A stretch of DNA of 64,000 nt from Antarcticibacterium arcticum (GCF_007993795.1 NZ_CP042476.1:558001-622000); one strand, 5' to 3'. Counted from the stretch's first letter, positions 25,915 to 35,266 are shown. The notes: a model not told the origin generated them from the letters alone. A program made the numbers and translations.

Positions 25915-26017
25915 GATCCTTAAACAAGTTCAGGATGACGTAAAGGAGGTAAAAAGAGGTGATTCCACTTTCTGTATTTACTATCCAATCAGATCCTGAA
26001 ACAAGTTCAGGATGACG
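25915..26017. repeat. Two copies of an ATCCT-AAACAAGTT-CAGGAT element
   Basis: GATCCTTAAACAAGTTCAGG at 25915-25934 and GATCCTGAAACAAGTTCAGG at 25992-26011, both continuing as ATGACG. The second is an imperfect palindrome (ATCCTGAA/TTCAGGAT around ACAAG). This is a REP-like intergenic element in convergent gene space. Confidence 0.85.
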
Positions 26018-26078
26018 GGAATGAGGACAATTTAACTGGAAAAAAGGCAAACATAATAAGGCGAGATCACTTTTTCAA

Positions 26079-26139
26079 CCTACAACCTGCCTGCGGCAGG
26101 CAGGCCCACAACCTACAACCCACAACCCACAACTCACAA
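26079..26139. repeat. Degenerate 7-bp array B carrying a palindrome
   Basis: Units CCTACAA, CCCACAA, CTCACAA repeat with a period of 7 from 26105 to 26139, with another unit at 26079-26085. Between them is the perfect palindrome CCTGCCTGCGGCAGGCAGG (26086-26104). The array stops 14 bases before the stop codon of the zinc peptidase gene on the opposite strand. Confidence 0.9.
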
Positions 26140-26153
26140 CAACATAATCAACT

Positions 26154-26996
26154 TTACCTTACTCCCCTAAAAGTATCACCCTGTGAGATATCTCCGGTGG
26201 TAAAGCCTCTTTTGAACCATTCCATACGTTGTTCAGAAGTACCGTGTGTAAAGGCATCGGGAACTACGCGGCCGGCGGTGCGTTTTTGTATGGCATCGTC
26301 GCCCACAGCGCTGGCTGCACTCAAAGCTTCCCTAATATCACCATCTTCCAGGTACTGCCTGTTGTGGTGGGCCCAAACCCCCGCGTAGAAATCGGCTTGA
26401 AGTTCAAGAGCCACAGATAATTGATTTGCTTCCCCCTGGCTTAATTGCTGTTGCCTGTTTCTCACTTCTCCTGCAGTACCCATTAAATGTTGAATATGGT
26501 GTCCAACTTCATGGGCAATTACGTATGCGATAGCAAAATCACCGCCCTCCGCCCCAAAGCGGGTACGCAGTTCCTCAAAGAAAACAAGGTCCATATAGAT
26601 CTTTTCATCGCCGGGGCAGTAAAACGGTCCTGAGGCACTGGATGCTCCACCACAAGCAGATCTTACCGCATCTGTAAACAATACCATTCCAGGTTCACGG
26701 TAAGTGGCATTGTGCTGAGAAAAAATATTGTTCCAAACATCTTCAGTATCTGCAAGAACGGTAGCTGTAAACTGTCCAAGTTCCTTTTCTTCCGCCGTTA
26801 GTTCACGCTCTTCAGTAGCACTTCCGGGATCTGTTTGTATTTGGTTAAGGATCTCTGTTGCATCGCCTCCGGAAAATAATTGTATTGCCAGGAAGATAAG
26901 ACCTATAAGTCCGCCACCCACGGCAATTTTACCACCGGTAGATTTCCCCCTGCGGTCATCTACGTTGGTGCTTTGTCTTCTTCCCTGCCATTTCAT
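26154..26996 (-). CDS. YpfJ/KPN_02809-family neutral zinc metallopeptidase
   Basis: 280 residues. A polar, basic N-terminus (MKWQGRRQSTNVDDRRG) precedes one membrane helix (GGLIGLIFLAIQLF, about residues 27-43). The zinc site is VIAHEVGHHIQHL (HExxH, near residue 160). Other conserved pieces are RSACGGASSASGPFYCPGDEKIYMD (split here as CGGAS and FYCPGD) and ELQADFYAGVWAHH with the third ligand region. The architecture is that of a membrane-anchored extracytoplasmic protease; substrates are unknown. The gene is preceded by about 370 gene-free bases. Confidence 0.9.
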   Translation of the reverse strand: MKWQGRRQSTNVDDRRGKSTGGKIAVGGGLIGLIFLAIQLFSGGDATEILNQIQTDPGSATEERELTAEEKELGQFTATVLADTEDVWNNIFSQHNATYREPGMVLFTDAVRSACGGASSASGPFYCPGDEKIYMDLVFFEELRTRFGAEGGDFAIAYVIAHEVGHHIQHLMGTAGEVRNRQQQLSQGEANQLSVALELQADFYAGVWAHHNRQYLEDGDIREALSAASAVGDDAIQKRTAGRVVPDAFTHGTSEQRMEWFKRGFTTGDISQGDTFRGVR

Positions 26997-27364
26997 AAGA
27001 TTCAGTTTAAGTTTAATTGTACCGGCAAATTACTTAAAATAGGAAAGTGAGAATGTTGCTAAATTCATAAAAGTTCCAATAATCTAAAATTACAGGCAGC
27101 AGAAATATTTCAGTATAACCAAATCATACAGTTGAATTAAACTCAAGAACTAGGCGGTTATTATCAAAGTCCCACCCCATTATTCCTGGGGCTGTTTAGC
27201 TAACCTTTTAAAATAATGTGGATATATACCGGGAGAAAGTGAGGTAATAAGTTTTTCATTTCTATCTCATTTCTTTCGGCTATTGATTATCAATACTTTT
27301 TGTTTAATTTTAGTTCCACGAATATAATTTCCCGCTTCGGGATTTACCTCTCAACTTGAAAATT
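26997..27364. other. Divergent promoter region
   Basis: It lies between the zinc peptidase (minus) and S9 peptidase (plus) starts, AT-rich. A CCCGCTTCGGGA hairpin at about 27330-27341 sits in the leader of the S9 gene. CCCCATTATTCCTGGGG near 27175-27191 is another short hairpin. No frame supported. Confidence 0.45.
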
Positions 27365-29563
27365 ATGAAAAAAATTACTTCGCGCTCAACAGCTACGGCC
27401 ACACTTTTGTCACTTTACCTGCTTGCAGGAGTAGGATGCAGTGGTAGCAAAAACACTAACAATCCGGATACCGCGCCTGTGGTAGAGCAGGCTTCTCTAA
27501 GCAATGCGCCGGCAATAACACCTCCACCGGTTGCCAGTAAAATTCCAAAAGAGCTCTCTATTCATGGCGACACCCGTATTGATAATTATTATTGGCTTAA
27601 TGAAAGGGAAAACCCTAAAGTGCTTGATTATCTAAAAGCCGAAAATGCTTATACCCAGGAAGTGATGGCCGATACCAGGGACTTACAGGAAGAACTTTTC
27701 AATGAGATAGTAGCACGAATAAAACAAACAGATGAATCTGTTCCCTATAAAAGAAATGGATATTTCTATTATACCCGATATGAGGCTGGTAAGGAATACC
27801 CGGTATTTGTTCGTCGTAAAGAAGTTATGTCTGCACCAGAAGAGGTGATGCTTAATGCCAACGAGCGGGCTGAAGGAAAAAGTTATTATGCGCCCGCTGG
27901 AATGAGTATGAGCCCGGATAATCTTTTGATGGCATTTGGTGAAGATACAGTGAGCCGGCGCCAATATACCTTAAGGTTTAAAAACCTAAAAACCGGGGAA
28001 ATCCTGGCAGACCAAATTCCCAATACCACAGGTGGGGCGGTGTGGGCCAATGACAATAAGACCGTATTCTATACCATGAAAGACCCTTCGCTGCGGTCTT
28101 TTAAGATCTTTAGCCATACCCTGGGAACTCCCGCATCCCAGGATAAGGAAGTGTACCACGAGGCAGATGAAACCTTTAGTACATTCGTATTTAAAACAAA
28201 ATCTCAGAAATATATTATTATTGGCTCCGGCAGTACCCTGTCCCAGGAATATCGTTTTATAGATGCCTCCAATCCAAATAGCACATTTAAGGTAATACAA
28301 CCACGGGAACGAGGGCTTGAGTACAGTCTGGACCATTTTGGTGATAGCTTCTACCTTCTTACAAATAAGGATGGAGCTACCAATTTCAAACTAATGAAAA
28401 CCCCTGTAACCAAGACTTCGAAAGAAAATTGGACCGAGGTTATCCCGCATAGGGCAGATACCTACCTGGAAAATGTGGAGATCTTTAAAGATTACCTCGT
28501 TTTACAGGAACGAAGGAATGCGTTGACCCATTTACGAATTAAGAAGTGGAATGATCCGGCAACAGATTATTATGTAGATTTTGGTGAAGAAGCCTATACC
28601 GCCGGTATTAGTATTAATCCCGATTTTGACAGTAAGGTTTTGCGATATTCTTATAGCTCCCTTACAACCCCCAGCTCCACTTTTGATTTTAATATGGAAA
28701 CGAAAGAAAAGAGTTTATTAAAAGAGCAGGAAGTAGTGGGCGATTTCGATAAGAAAAACTACGAATCAAAACGCATTTATGCCACCGCCAAGGATGGCAC
28801 AAAGATTCCCGTATCTCTGGTTTACCGTAAAGGAATTAAACTGGACGGCCAAAATCCTACCTTACAGTACGCGTACGGCTCTTATGGTTCCAGTACAAAT
28901 CCCGCATTTTCTTCTACCAGGTTAAGTTTGCTTGACCGGGGGTTTGTTTATGCCATAGCACACATACGTGGGGGCCAGGAAATGGGTCGCCAATGGTATG
29001 AGGACGGAAAAATGATGAAGAAGAAAAATTCTTTTACAGATTTTATTGATGTATCTGAATATCTTATCCAACAAAAATATACCAGTCCCGAAAATTTATA
29101 TGCGCAGGGTGGCAGTGCCGGAGGGCTTTTAATGGGAGCAGTAGTAAATATGCGTCCGGAATTATACAAGGGAGTCCATGCTGCGGTGCCCTTTGTAGAT
29201 GTGATCACTACCATGCTGGATACCAGTATTCCTTTAACCACAGGCGAATTTGATGAGTGGGGGAATCCTGCTGAAAAAGCAGCTTACGATTATATGCTTT
29301 CCTATTCGCCTTATGATAATGTAGAAAGAAAAGCCTATCCAAACCTGCTGGTTACAACCGGGCTACACGATTCGCAGGTTCAGTATTTTGAACCGGCCAA
29401 ATGGGTAGCTAAATTACGGGAGATGAAAACAGATGATAACCTGCTGCTTTTACATACCAATATGGATGCGGGCCATGGAGGGGCCTCGGGCCGATTCCAG
29501 CCTTATAGAGATACAGCTCTTCAATATGCATTTTTCCTGAAGTTGGCCGGACTAACCGAATAA
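27365..29563 (+). CDS. ptrB: Prolyl oligopeptidase-type S9 peptidase (oligopeptidase B-like lipoprotein)
   Basis: 732 residues from the ATG at 27365 (a TTG three codons earlier also opens the frame). A lipoprotein signal is present (LLAGVGC, Cys near 26). Residues about 70-450 form the propeller region (ENPKVLDYLKAENAYTQ is the typical N-terminal block). The catalytic domain has Ser in GGSAGGLLMG, Asp in the GLHDSQV block and His in DAGHGG. The family cleaves after basic residues or proline in short peptides. Lipid-anchoring suggests it acts on peptides in the periplasm or at the surface. A strong terminator follows. Confidence 0.92.
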   Translation: MKKITSRSTATATLLSLYLLAGVGCSGSKNTNNPDTAPVVEQASLSNAPAITPPPVASKIPKELSIHGDTRIDNYYWLNERENPKVLDYLKAENAYTQEVMADTRDLQEELFNEIVARIKQTDESVPYKRNGYFYYTRYEAGKEYPVFVRRKEVMSAPEEVMLNANERAEGKSYYAPAGMSMSPDNLLMAFGEDTVSRRQYTLRFKNLKTGEILADQIPNTTGGAVWANDNKTVFYTMKDPSLRSFKIFSHTLGTPASQDKEVYHEADETFSTFVFKTKSQKYIIIGSGSTLSQEYRFIDASNPNSTFKVIQPRERGLEYSLDHFGDSFYLLTNKDGATNFKLMKTPVTKTSKENWTEVIPHRADTYLENVEIFKDYLVLQERRNALTHLRIKKWNDPATDYYVDFGEEAYTAGISINPDFDSKVLRYSYSSLTTPSSTFDFNMETKEKSLLKEQEVVGDFDKKNYESKRIYATAKDGTKIPVSLVYRKGIKLDGQNPTLQYAYGSYGSSTNPAFSSTRLSLLDRGFVYAIAHIRGGQEMGRQWYEDGKMMKKKNSFTDFIDVSEYLIQQKYTSPENLYAQGGSAGGLLMGAVVNMRPELYKGVHAAVPFVDVITTMLDTSIPLTTGEFDEWGNPAEKAAYDYMLSYSPYDNVERKAYPNLLVTTGLHDSQVQYFEPAKWVAKLREMKTDDNLLLLHTNMDAGHGGASGRFQPYRDTALQYAFFLKLAGLTE

Positions 29564-29580
29564 ATATAATTGAATATATG

Positions 29581-29617
29581 AAAACCCCGTTGTAACAATT
29601 GCAGCGGGGTTTTTTTA
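29581..29617 (+). terminator. Rho-independent terminator of the S9 peptidase gene
   Basis: AAAACCCCG (29581-29589) pairs with the CGGGGTTTT beginning at 29605 and is followed by a T run. It lies 18 bases after the stop. Confidence 0.92.
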
Positions 29618-29644
29618 TGGTGAATTCTTTAAAAGATTGAATGA

Positions 29645-29809
29645 TTAGCGGATAGCAGGCAGGTACCACAAAATAAAGGCTATAACGCCTAAAAATAAAA
29701 TACCTCCAAAAATGGTTAGACTTTTAAAAAATAACCAGTCCCAGTTGATTTGGGAGATATAATCCTGATAATAATCCTTTTTGGCAGTAGATGGAGGGAC
29801 AGTTTTCAT
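29645..29809 (-). CDS. Small single-span membrane protein, 54 residues
   Basis: ATG at 29807-29809 to TAA at 29645-29647. It starts MKTVPPSTAKKDYYQDYIS, a polar N-terminal part with many tyrosines, then NWDWLFFKSLTIFGG and one helix (TIFGGILFLGVIAFILWYL, about residues 32-50), ending PAIR. The full-length hydrophobic profile and clear start support it. Convergent with the S9 gene. No known family recognised. Confidence 0.6.
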   Translation of the reverse strand: MKTVPPSTAKKDYYQDYISQINWDWLFFKSLTIFGGILFLGVIAFILWYLPAIR

Positions 29810-30114
29810 AATTTACGTTAAGTGGTTATTAACACCTGTTCAATTATGGAACCAAAAATTTTAAAACCCGCAATCTCCAAACTAAAAAAGGGAGGGGAAT
29901 ATTAGGAAAGCCGGAAATGCATCCATTGAAATCTCTATAGAATTATTAAGGGGCCTGCAGTAAGCACCACTTGAGGAAGAGAATTCCGTTTTTATTCAAA
30001 ATTTTATCCGGCCTGAATCTGGATTAAATTTTTTTTAAAAAAAGAGTGTAACCACCCCAAACCTTGCCCATATTTTCTACAGGCTGCTTGTGGAGTTTTA
30101 AAACAGCACTGAGG
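29810..30114. other. Intergenic region without a supported gene
   Basis: AT-rich, with a T8A7 tract near 30030-30045. It separates the small membrane-protein promoter from the 3' end of the serine hydrolase. No terminator or frame is convincing. Confidence 0.4.
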
Positions 30115-31689
30115 TTATTTTCGCTGCTTTTCAAATTCCAGATCCTGAAAATCAAAACTGAAATCTGTCATAGGGGAGACCGGTTCCATTGTAAAACCGT
30201 TCGCTTCTCCTTCGCGATCCAGAGAGAACACGGCAAATGCATCACCGTTCAGGCTGCGGTCATCCCACTTCACCACAAAAGAATTTCCTTTATAGAAACT
30301 CATTTCCCCATGAAGGTCGGGTGCCTTTTCTGCTTCAAATCTAAGTTTTCCGTCCTTTACCAAGATATTTACCTTGCCAAACCAGGGATCGAGGTAAGCT
30401 CCTGAATATTTAGACAGCTCTGCTGTACTCATTTTCTGGTTTTTTTGAACTGCCTCCACATTCTTCCAAACATTGGCAACCACAGAATCGGAATACTTCT
30501 CATTCCGCAGGACATTTTTGTGATATTGGGCAATGCGGTCTTTTCCTTTTATTCCGAAGTAGGCATCTTTAATACTGTTAGTAACCGACCTGAAAGCCGC
30601 GCCTGATTGCTGATTGGTAAGTACAATAATTCCAAGTTCCAGTTGCGGGATCATGGTAACCTGGGAAACAATTCCCAAAAGTCCGCCGGTATGCGTAACT
30701 TCTTTATATCCATTAACATCACTCAGGTTCCAGCCCAGGCCGTATGCTTTGAATTGGGTATTATAATCTCCGGGTCCTGTTCTAATAATAGTTTGGGGCG
30801 TCCACATTTCCCGGTGTTGTTCCTTGCTAAAAATGCTATCCTTCAATTGCGTTCCAAATTTCCCATTGTCGAGCTGCATTTGGACCCATTTGCTCATATC
30901 ATATACTGAAGAATATACTCCTGCAGCGGGATCTGCTGCAGGGGTGAAACTAAGGCCCACAGTTACCAGTTTACCTTCTGTTGGGGCGTGTCCCTCAATT
31001 ACATTGGTTTTATCCTTAATCAGGTTCCAGTTAACCACCGAATTGTTCATTCCCAGGGGCCTGAAAATATTTTGGGTGATGAAGGTCTCATAATCCAGCC
31101 CGGATACCTTTTCAACTACTACACCGGCCACTATATAGAGCAGGTTGTCATAATCATATTTCGTCCTGAAGGAGGAAACCGGTTTTAGATATCGTAAATT
31201 ATGTATAAGTTCCTCTTTACTTGTGGTATTTAACGAAGGCCATACCATCAGGTCCCCGGCACCCAGGCCCAGTCCGCTGCGATGCGTAAGAAGATCCCTT
31301 ACGGTGAATTCACTGGTTACATAGGGATCATATAATTTAAACTCGGGGATAACTTCGGTAACTTTGGTATCCCATTCCAGTTTTCCCTGGTCAATAAGAA
31401 TTGCCAGGGCAGCAGCTGTCATCGCTTTGGTATTGGATGCCACCCCAAAGAGGGTGTTTTCATCTACTTTTCCGCCTTTTTCTAATGATCTTGTCCCGTA
31501 ACCTTTCATATGTAGCACCTTACCGTCCTTCAAAACGGCTACAGCCATACCGGGGACATCAAAGGTTTTCATAGTTTTTTGTACCAGGTTGTCAATTTGG
31601 TCAGTACTCAATCCCTGTCCCCAATTATTTTGGGTAAAAATTAATAAGAAGGAAACAAGCATTAATAATGGGAGGGAAGATTTTTTCAT
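30115..31689 (-). CDS. Serine hydrolase, beta-lactamase/penicillin-binding protein class C fold
   Basis: 524 residues from the ATG at 31687-31689 (MKKSSLPLLML), chosen because it starts the signal peptide; an upstream ATG adds eight polar residues. The SxxK nucleophile motif is SNTK in FGVASNTKAMTA, the YxN equivalent is YDN in KYDYDNLLY, and HTGG replaces KTG in THTGGLLG. The C-terminal part (from about 400, SKYSGAYLDPWFGKVNILVK) resembles the DUF3471 beta domain commonly attached. Such proteins are usually peptidases or esterases and not true beta-lactamases. Monocistronic. Confidence 0.88.
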   Translation of the reverse strand: MKKSSLPLLMLVSFLLIFTQNNWGQGLSTDQIDNLVQKTMKTFDVPGMAVAVLKDGKVLHMKGYGTRSLEKGGKVDENTLFGVASNTKAMTAAALAILIDQGKLEWDTKVTEVIPEFKLYDPYVTSEFTVRDLLTHRSGLGLGAGDLMVWPSLNTTSKEELIHNLRYLKPVSSFRTKYDYDNLLYIVAGVVVEKVSGLDYETFITQNIFRPLGMNNSVVNWNLIKDKTNVIEGHAPTEGKLVTVGLSFTPAADPAAGVYSSVYDMSKWVQMQLDNGKFGTQLKDSIFSKEQHREMWTPQTIIRTGPGDYNTQFKAYGLGWNLSDVNGYKEVTHTGGLLGIVSQVTMIPQLELGIIVLTNQQSGAAFRSVTNSIKDAYFGIKGKDRIAQYHKNVLRNEKYSDSVVANVWKNVEAVQKNQKMSTAELSKYSGAYLDPWFGKVNILVKDGKLRFEAEKAPDLHGEMSFYKGNSFVVKWDDRSLNGDAFAVFSLDREGEANGFTMEPVSPMTDFSFDFQDLEFEKQRK

Positions 31690-31895
31690 AGATGGGTAAT
31701 TTTTAGAATCCACTAAAGATATAAAATTCGCCGGATTGAAAAGTGGCTAATAGCGCAGGATAGGAAAGATAATATGGACAGCGTCCATTTTTTTATAAAG
31801 GGGCCAAAGGAGTTTCAAATTGACTTATTTCGATTTAAGGCATAAAAAAGAGGAATTTTTCAATTCCTCCCTAAGCATTTGGAAATGAAATTTTC

Positions 31896-32420
31896 CTATT
31901 GACTAATTTCCTTATCGGTAAAACTCATTTCTCTTACGCAAACATACTTACCATCGCGCTTTTCCCATATGGCAATATATTTACCCGTAGAAATCACTTT
32001 TCCGGCAGCGTCCATTCGGGTTGATTTTCCAATTTCGGTAACCACATTTTCATCTCCATATACATCCAGGACCTCATATTTGGCGGTTGATCCTTTCTCC
32101 CTGCCGGCCATACTGGTTTCAAGGTCCTTTTTAATAGCATTTCTACCTGAGACCATCGGCTTGTCTGCCGACATAATTACGGCATCCTCTGCATAAAAAG
32201 AACTGATTCTTTCTGCATCCCGCGCATTATCACCCTGTGCCCAGGTGTTTTCCAATTCCTGGATCTCCGCTTTCACAGCAGCCATATCTGTCTTCACTTC
32301 GGCCACTTCCTTTTCAACGCGTACTTCTTTTTCTTTTTCAGTAGAAGTATTACATCCCGCAGCAATGATCGTTAAGCCCAGACAGGCAGTTGCGATCCTA
32401 AAATAATTAATTGTGTTCAT
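31896..32420 (-). CDS. SnoaL/DUF4440-type (NTF2-like) lipoprotein
   Basis: 174 residues. A lipoprotein signal (LTIIAAGC, Cys near 23) leads into a charged coiled coil (KEKEVRVEKEVAEVKTD) and then an NTF2-like domain: LENTWAQGDNARDAERISSF, YAEDAVIMSADKPMVSG, and the final strands YIAIWEKRDGKYVCVREM. The family includes small-molecule-binding or cyclase-like proteins, and a specific role is not visible. Monocistronic, secreted and lipid-anchored. Confidence 0.8.
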   Translation of the reverse strand: MNTINYFRIATACLGLTIIAAGCNTSTEKEKEVRVEKEVAEVKTDMAAVKAEIQELENTWAQGDNARDAERISSFYAEDAVIMSADKPMVSGRNAIKKDLETSMAGREKGSTAKYEVLDVYGDENVVTEIGKSTRMDAAGKVISTGKYIAIWEKRDGKYVCVREMSFTDKEISQ

Positions 32421-32754
32421 CTTATTGGTGGTTGATTATTGCTTACTCTTCCCGGTTTTCAGCATACCCGTTGAAATAAATATATAGAGGAGGAAATTAA
32501 GGGGTATACCTTTTTACGCCCGGGTTTAGTGGATCAGGAATTTTTAGATAGGCGAAAAAAGAAATATCAGGTTAAAGTACTCTATTTTAATGTGATAAAG
32601 CGTAATTGTACGAATTCCTTGACAAAAATATTAAAATTATGCTTGTGCGCTTGGAAGCATTTTATTGTATGCATATAGGAGTTATTCCAATTAGTAGGAA
32701 ATTTTCCTACTTTATCAAATAAATTACTACATTTACTTTCTGGAAATCGGGTTT
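32421..32754. other. Divergent regulatory region
   Basis: It lies between the NTF2-like lipoprotein and the exonuclease-GIY-YIG gene. The striking element is the palindrome at 32693-32711 listed separately. No open frame is supported. Confidence 0.45.
32693..32711. promoter_or_regulatory. Perfect palindrome, candidate operator
   Basis: AGTAGGAAATTTTCCTACT reads the same on both strands around a central T. It ends 43 bases upstream of the nuclease-fusion ATG, the expected place for a repressor site. The regulator is unknown. Confidence 0.55.
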
Positions 32755-34203
32755 ATGAATGATCAGTTATTTGCGGTAATAGATGTTGAAACTACGGGAG
32801 GTGGCATTGCAGGAAACCGCCTTACCGAGATTTGTATAGTGCTTATGAAAGGTGCTGTGGTTATTGATAAATATTCAACACTTATCAATCCTGAAAAGCA
32901 TATTCCGTTACAGATAACTGCGCTCACCGGCATTGACAATGATATGGTTGCCAATGCTCCAAAATTTCCTGAAGTTGCAAAAAAGATTGAAGAAATGACC
33001 CGCGAAGCAATTTTTGTGGCTCATAATGTAAATTTTGATTACAATGTGCTGCGGAATGAATTTAAGGACCTTGGTTTTGAATACTCCCGAAAGAAATTAT
33101 GTACGGTACGTCTCTCGCGAAAACTTATCCCCGGATTATTTTCCTACAGTTTGGGCCGGCTTTGTGACTCCATTAATATTCCTATTGTAAACCGGCACCG
33201 GGCCGAAGGGGATACAGATGCCACAGTGATCCTTTTTCAACGTCTTTTATCCCTTGATGATGATTTTAAAGTGATTCGGTCCTTCCTGCACGCCCATTCC
33301 AGGCAGGCAACCCTGCCGCCACATCTTTGTGCCGAACAGATCTATGAACTGCCCGAAAGCCCCGGGATCTATCTCTTCAAGGATAAGAATCATAAAGTTG
33401 TGTACGCAGGCAAGGCTATCAATATCAAAAAAAGGGTGATCTCTCACTTTTATGATAAATTGAGCAAAGAATATCAGCTTGGCCAGGAAACCTACTATAT
33501 AGATTATGAGACCACTGGAAATGAACTTATGGCCTTGTTGCTGGAAGCCGAATACATAAGAAAGTACTATCCAAAATACAATCAGGCACAAAAGCGGCCC
33601 GGGACCATTTACCAGATCATAAGTTATGTGAACCAGCGCGGGATCATACAGCTTGCCCTTGGGAAAACCAAACTCATCAGGGATTCCGTAGGCACCTTTT
33701 ACAGCAGGGCGCAGGCCACAGAAAAACTGGAACAGCTATGTGAAATGTTCAAGTTGTGCCCCCGTTACTGCACTTTACAAAGCAATGTAGAGATCTGTTC
33801 CCATTACCGCATTAAGAATTGCGAGGGCGTTTGTGATGGTTCGGAATTGGTAGAAAATTATAATGAAAAAGTTGAAGCTGCTATTGCATCCCTAAACCGC
33901 GAATCTTCCACTTATGTGATCAGGGAAAAAGGGAGGCATTATGAGGAAGAAGCATTTGTATTGGTACGTGATGGGCGCTATCTTGGTTTTGGCTATGTAG
34001 ATAAAAATGCCCAGGTAAGCTGTATTGATGATTTTGAACCTTTCTTAAAATTGCAGCAGGCCACCTACCATACCAATAAGATCTTAAGCAATTATGTACG
34101 CAAACAGGGGGCTCCCAATATTCTATTCTTCGACGATTTCTCTACCGCAGGCCCAAGGCCTTCCCAAAATGTTACCCAGGAATTATTCGGGATGAGTTGT
34201 TGA
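32755..34203 (+). CDS. DEDDh exonuclease fused to a UvrC-type GIY-YIG nuclease
   Basis: 482 residues. Residues 1-170 are a DnaQ-like 3'-5' exonuclease: FAVIDVETTG (Asp and Glu of motif I), HNVNFDYNVL (motif II Asp) and HRAEGDTDAT (motif III His and Asp). Residues about 195-290 are a GIY-YIG domain: SPGIYLFKDKNHKVVYAGKA, the Arg in INIKKRV, and the catalytic Glu in LLLEAEYIRKYYP. A cysteine cluster follows (CPRYC, EICSHY, NCEGVC), as in UvrC. The UvrC C-terminal endonuclease and helix-hairpin-helix are missing, so it resembles Cho/MtUvrC-like repair accessory nucleases. It probably incises damaged DNA and trims the 3' end. Upstream is a perfect palindrome. Confidence 0.9.
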   Translation: MNDQLFAVIDVETTGGGIAGNRLTEICIVLMKGAVVIDKYSTLINPEKHIPLQITALTGIDNDMVANAPKFPEVAKKIEEMTREAIFVAHNVNFDYNVLRNEFKDLGFEYSRKKLCTVRLSRKLIPGLFSYSLGRLCDSINIPIVNRHRAEGDTDATVILFQRLLSLDDDFKVIRSFLHAHSRQATLPPHLCAEQIYELPESPGIYLFKDKNHKVVYAGKAINIKKRVISHFYDKLSKEYQLGQETYYIDYETTGNELMALLLEAEYIRKYYPKYNQAQKRPGTIYQIISYVNQRGIIQLALGKTKLIRDSVGTFYSRAQATEKLEQLCEMFKLCPRYCTLQSNVEICSHYRIKNCEGVCDGSELVENYNEKVEAAIASLNRESSTYVIREKGRHYEEEAFVLVRDGRYLGFGYVDKNAQVSCIDDFEPFLKLQQATYHTNKILSNYVRKQGAPNILFFDDFSTAGPRPSQNVTQELFGMSC

Positions 34204-34211
34204 GGAGTATT

Positions 34212-34246
34212 GAGAAGTGAGTAGTGAGTAGTGAGTAGTGAGTATG
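34212..34246. repeat. Degenerate 7-bp tandem array C1
   Basis: Five units GAGAAGT, GAGTAGT (three times), GAGTATG, starting 9 bases after the nuclease-fusion stop. A related unit GAGGAGT lies even closer, out of phase. ATATTGTATAATGTA follows at 34259-34273, as it does after array F. Confidence 0.9.
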
Positions 34247-34342
34247 GTTGAGTGCTTGTATATTGTATAATGTAGTACTGATTTGATCTCTATAATTTGA
34301 AATTTTATTTTTGAAATTGAATTTTGGTGTGGGAATTTGGAA

Positions 34343-34401
34343 CCTGCCTGCCTGCCGGTTTGTATATTGGAAATTGGAGATTGGAGATTGGATATTGGAA
34401 T
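34343..34401. repeat. CCTGCC/GGCAGG-type motif plus 7-bp array C2
   Basis: CCTGCCTGCCTGCCGG (34343-34358) is followed by five units of TTGGAnA (TTGGAAA, TTGGAGA twice, TTGGATA, TTGGAAT), 34367-34401. The array ends 1 base before the stop codon of the YitT gene, which is on the minus strand. Confidence 0.88.
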
Positions 34402-34402
34402 T

Positions 34403-35266
34403 TTAAGTTTTAGAGTTCACTTCTTTGATACTATTCACAAAAATAAAAGCATGCGGATCAATTAAAGCAATTGCTTTTTTTATACGGTGTACTTCCAGGC
34501 GGGTAACTACGGTCATAATTATATCGCAATCCTGTTTAATATTAAAGGAACCCGGCAGGGAACCCCGCTCTCCTTTATAGGTGCTTATAGATTTTCCAAA
34601 GTCCTTAACAAGGGTAGCTTTGATAATTTCCTGATCTGCTGAAATAATATTAAGAGCGGTAAATTCTTCAAAACCTTCTACTACATAATTGGTAGTTTTC
34701 ATAGCGGTATAGTACACCAAAATGGAATACATCCCGGTTTCAATTCCAAACCTGTAGGCCGCACCTAAAATTATGAGGGTGTTGAGGCTTAGAATAATTT
34801 CTCCCGAGGTAAAAGCCGATTTCTTTTCGGTATAATGGGCAATTACTGCGAGCCCGTCTACAACCCCACCGCCACGGATCACCAATCCAATTCCAAGGCC
34901 AATGAAGAATCCGCCGAAAACTGCAATCAGCAATTTATCGTGTGTAAAAGCCGGAATTTCTATAAAGTACATCCCTGCGGAAAGCAACAACATGGCGATC
35001 AATGACTGAAGTCCAAATGTGTGGCTAATCTTCTTATATCCAATTATTACAAATGGCAAATTGAATGCAAGCAGAATTAAACTAATATGAATATTGGCCA
35101 GACCGGTTAACAGAATTGTAAGCCCCGTGACCCCGCCATCCAGAAAATTATTTGGAACCATAAATCCCTGTAAACCTATAAGAGCAAACAGCACCCCAAG
35201 AAGGATAAGGGTTATGGATTTAAGCGAGAAAATGGATCGCCAGTTTATATTGCGGGCTTTTTTCAT
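34403..35266 (-). CDS. YitT-family membrane protein (DUF161/DUF2179)
   Basis: 287 residues. Five to six hydrophobic segments in residues 15-185 (ITLILLGVLFALIGLQGF; GGFFIGLGIGLVIRGGGVVDG) are followed by a C-terminal domain of about 80 residues with the typical YITT_DUF2179 core: STYKGERGSLPGSFNIKQDC and VVTRLEVHRIKKAI. The cellular role of the family is not established. Transcribed alone; a heptad array touches its 3' end. Confidence 0.88.
   Translation of the reverse strand: MKKARNINWRSIFSLKSITLILLGVLFALIGLQGFMVPNNFLDGGVTGLTILLTGLANIHISLILLAFNLPFVIIGYKKISHTFGLQSLIAMLLLSAGMYFIEIPAFTHDKLLIAVFGGFFIGLGIGLVIRGGGVVDGLAVIAHYTEKKSAFTSGEIILSLNTLIILGAAYRFGIETGMYSILVYYTAMKTTNYVVEGFEEFTALNIISADQEIIKATLVKDFGKSISTYKGERGSLPGSFNIKQDCDIIMTVVTRLEVHRIKKAIALIDPHAFIFVNSIKEVNSKT

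Noticed and set aside
32615..32650. TTGACA followed by an AT-rich box
   Set aside because: This resembles a sigma70 -35, but Bacteroidota housekeeping promoters use a TTTG/TAnnTTTG form, and the -10 fit is poor.
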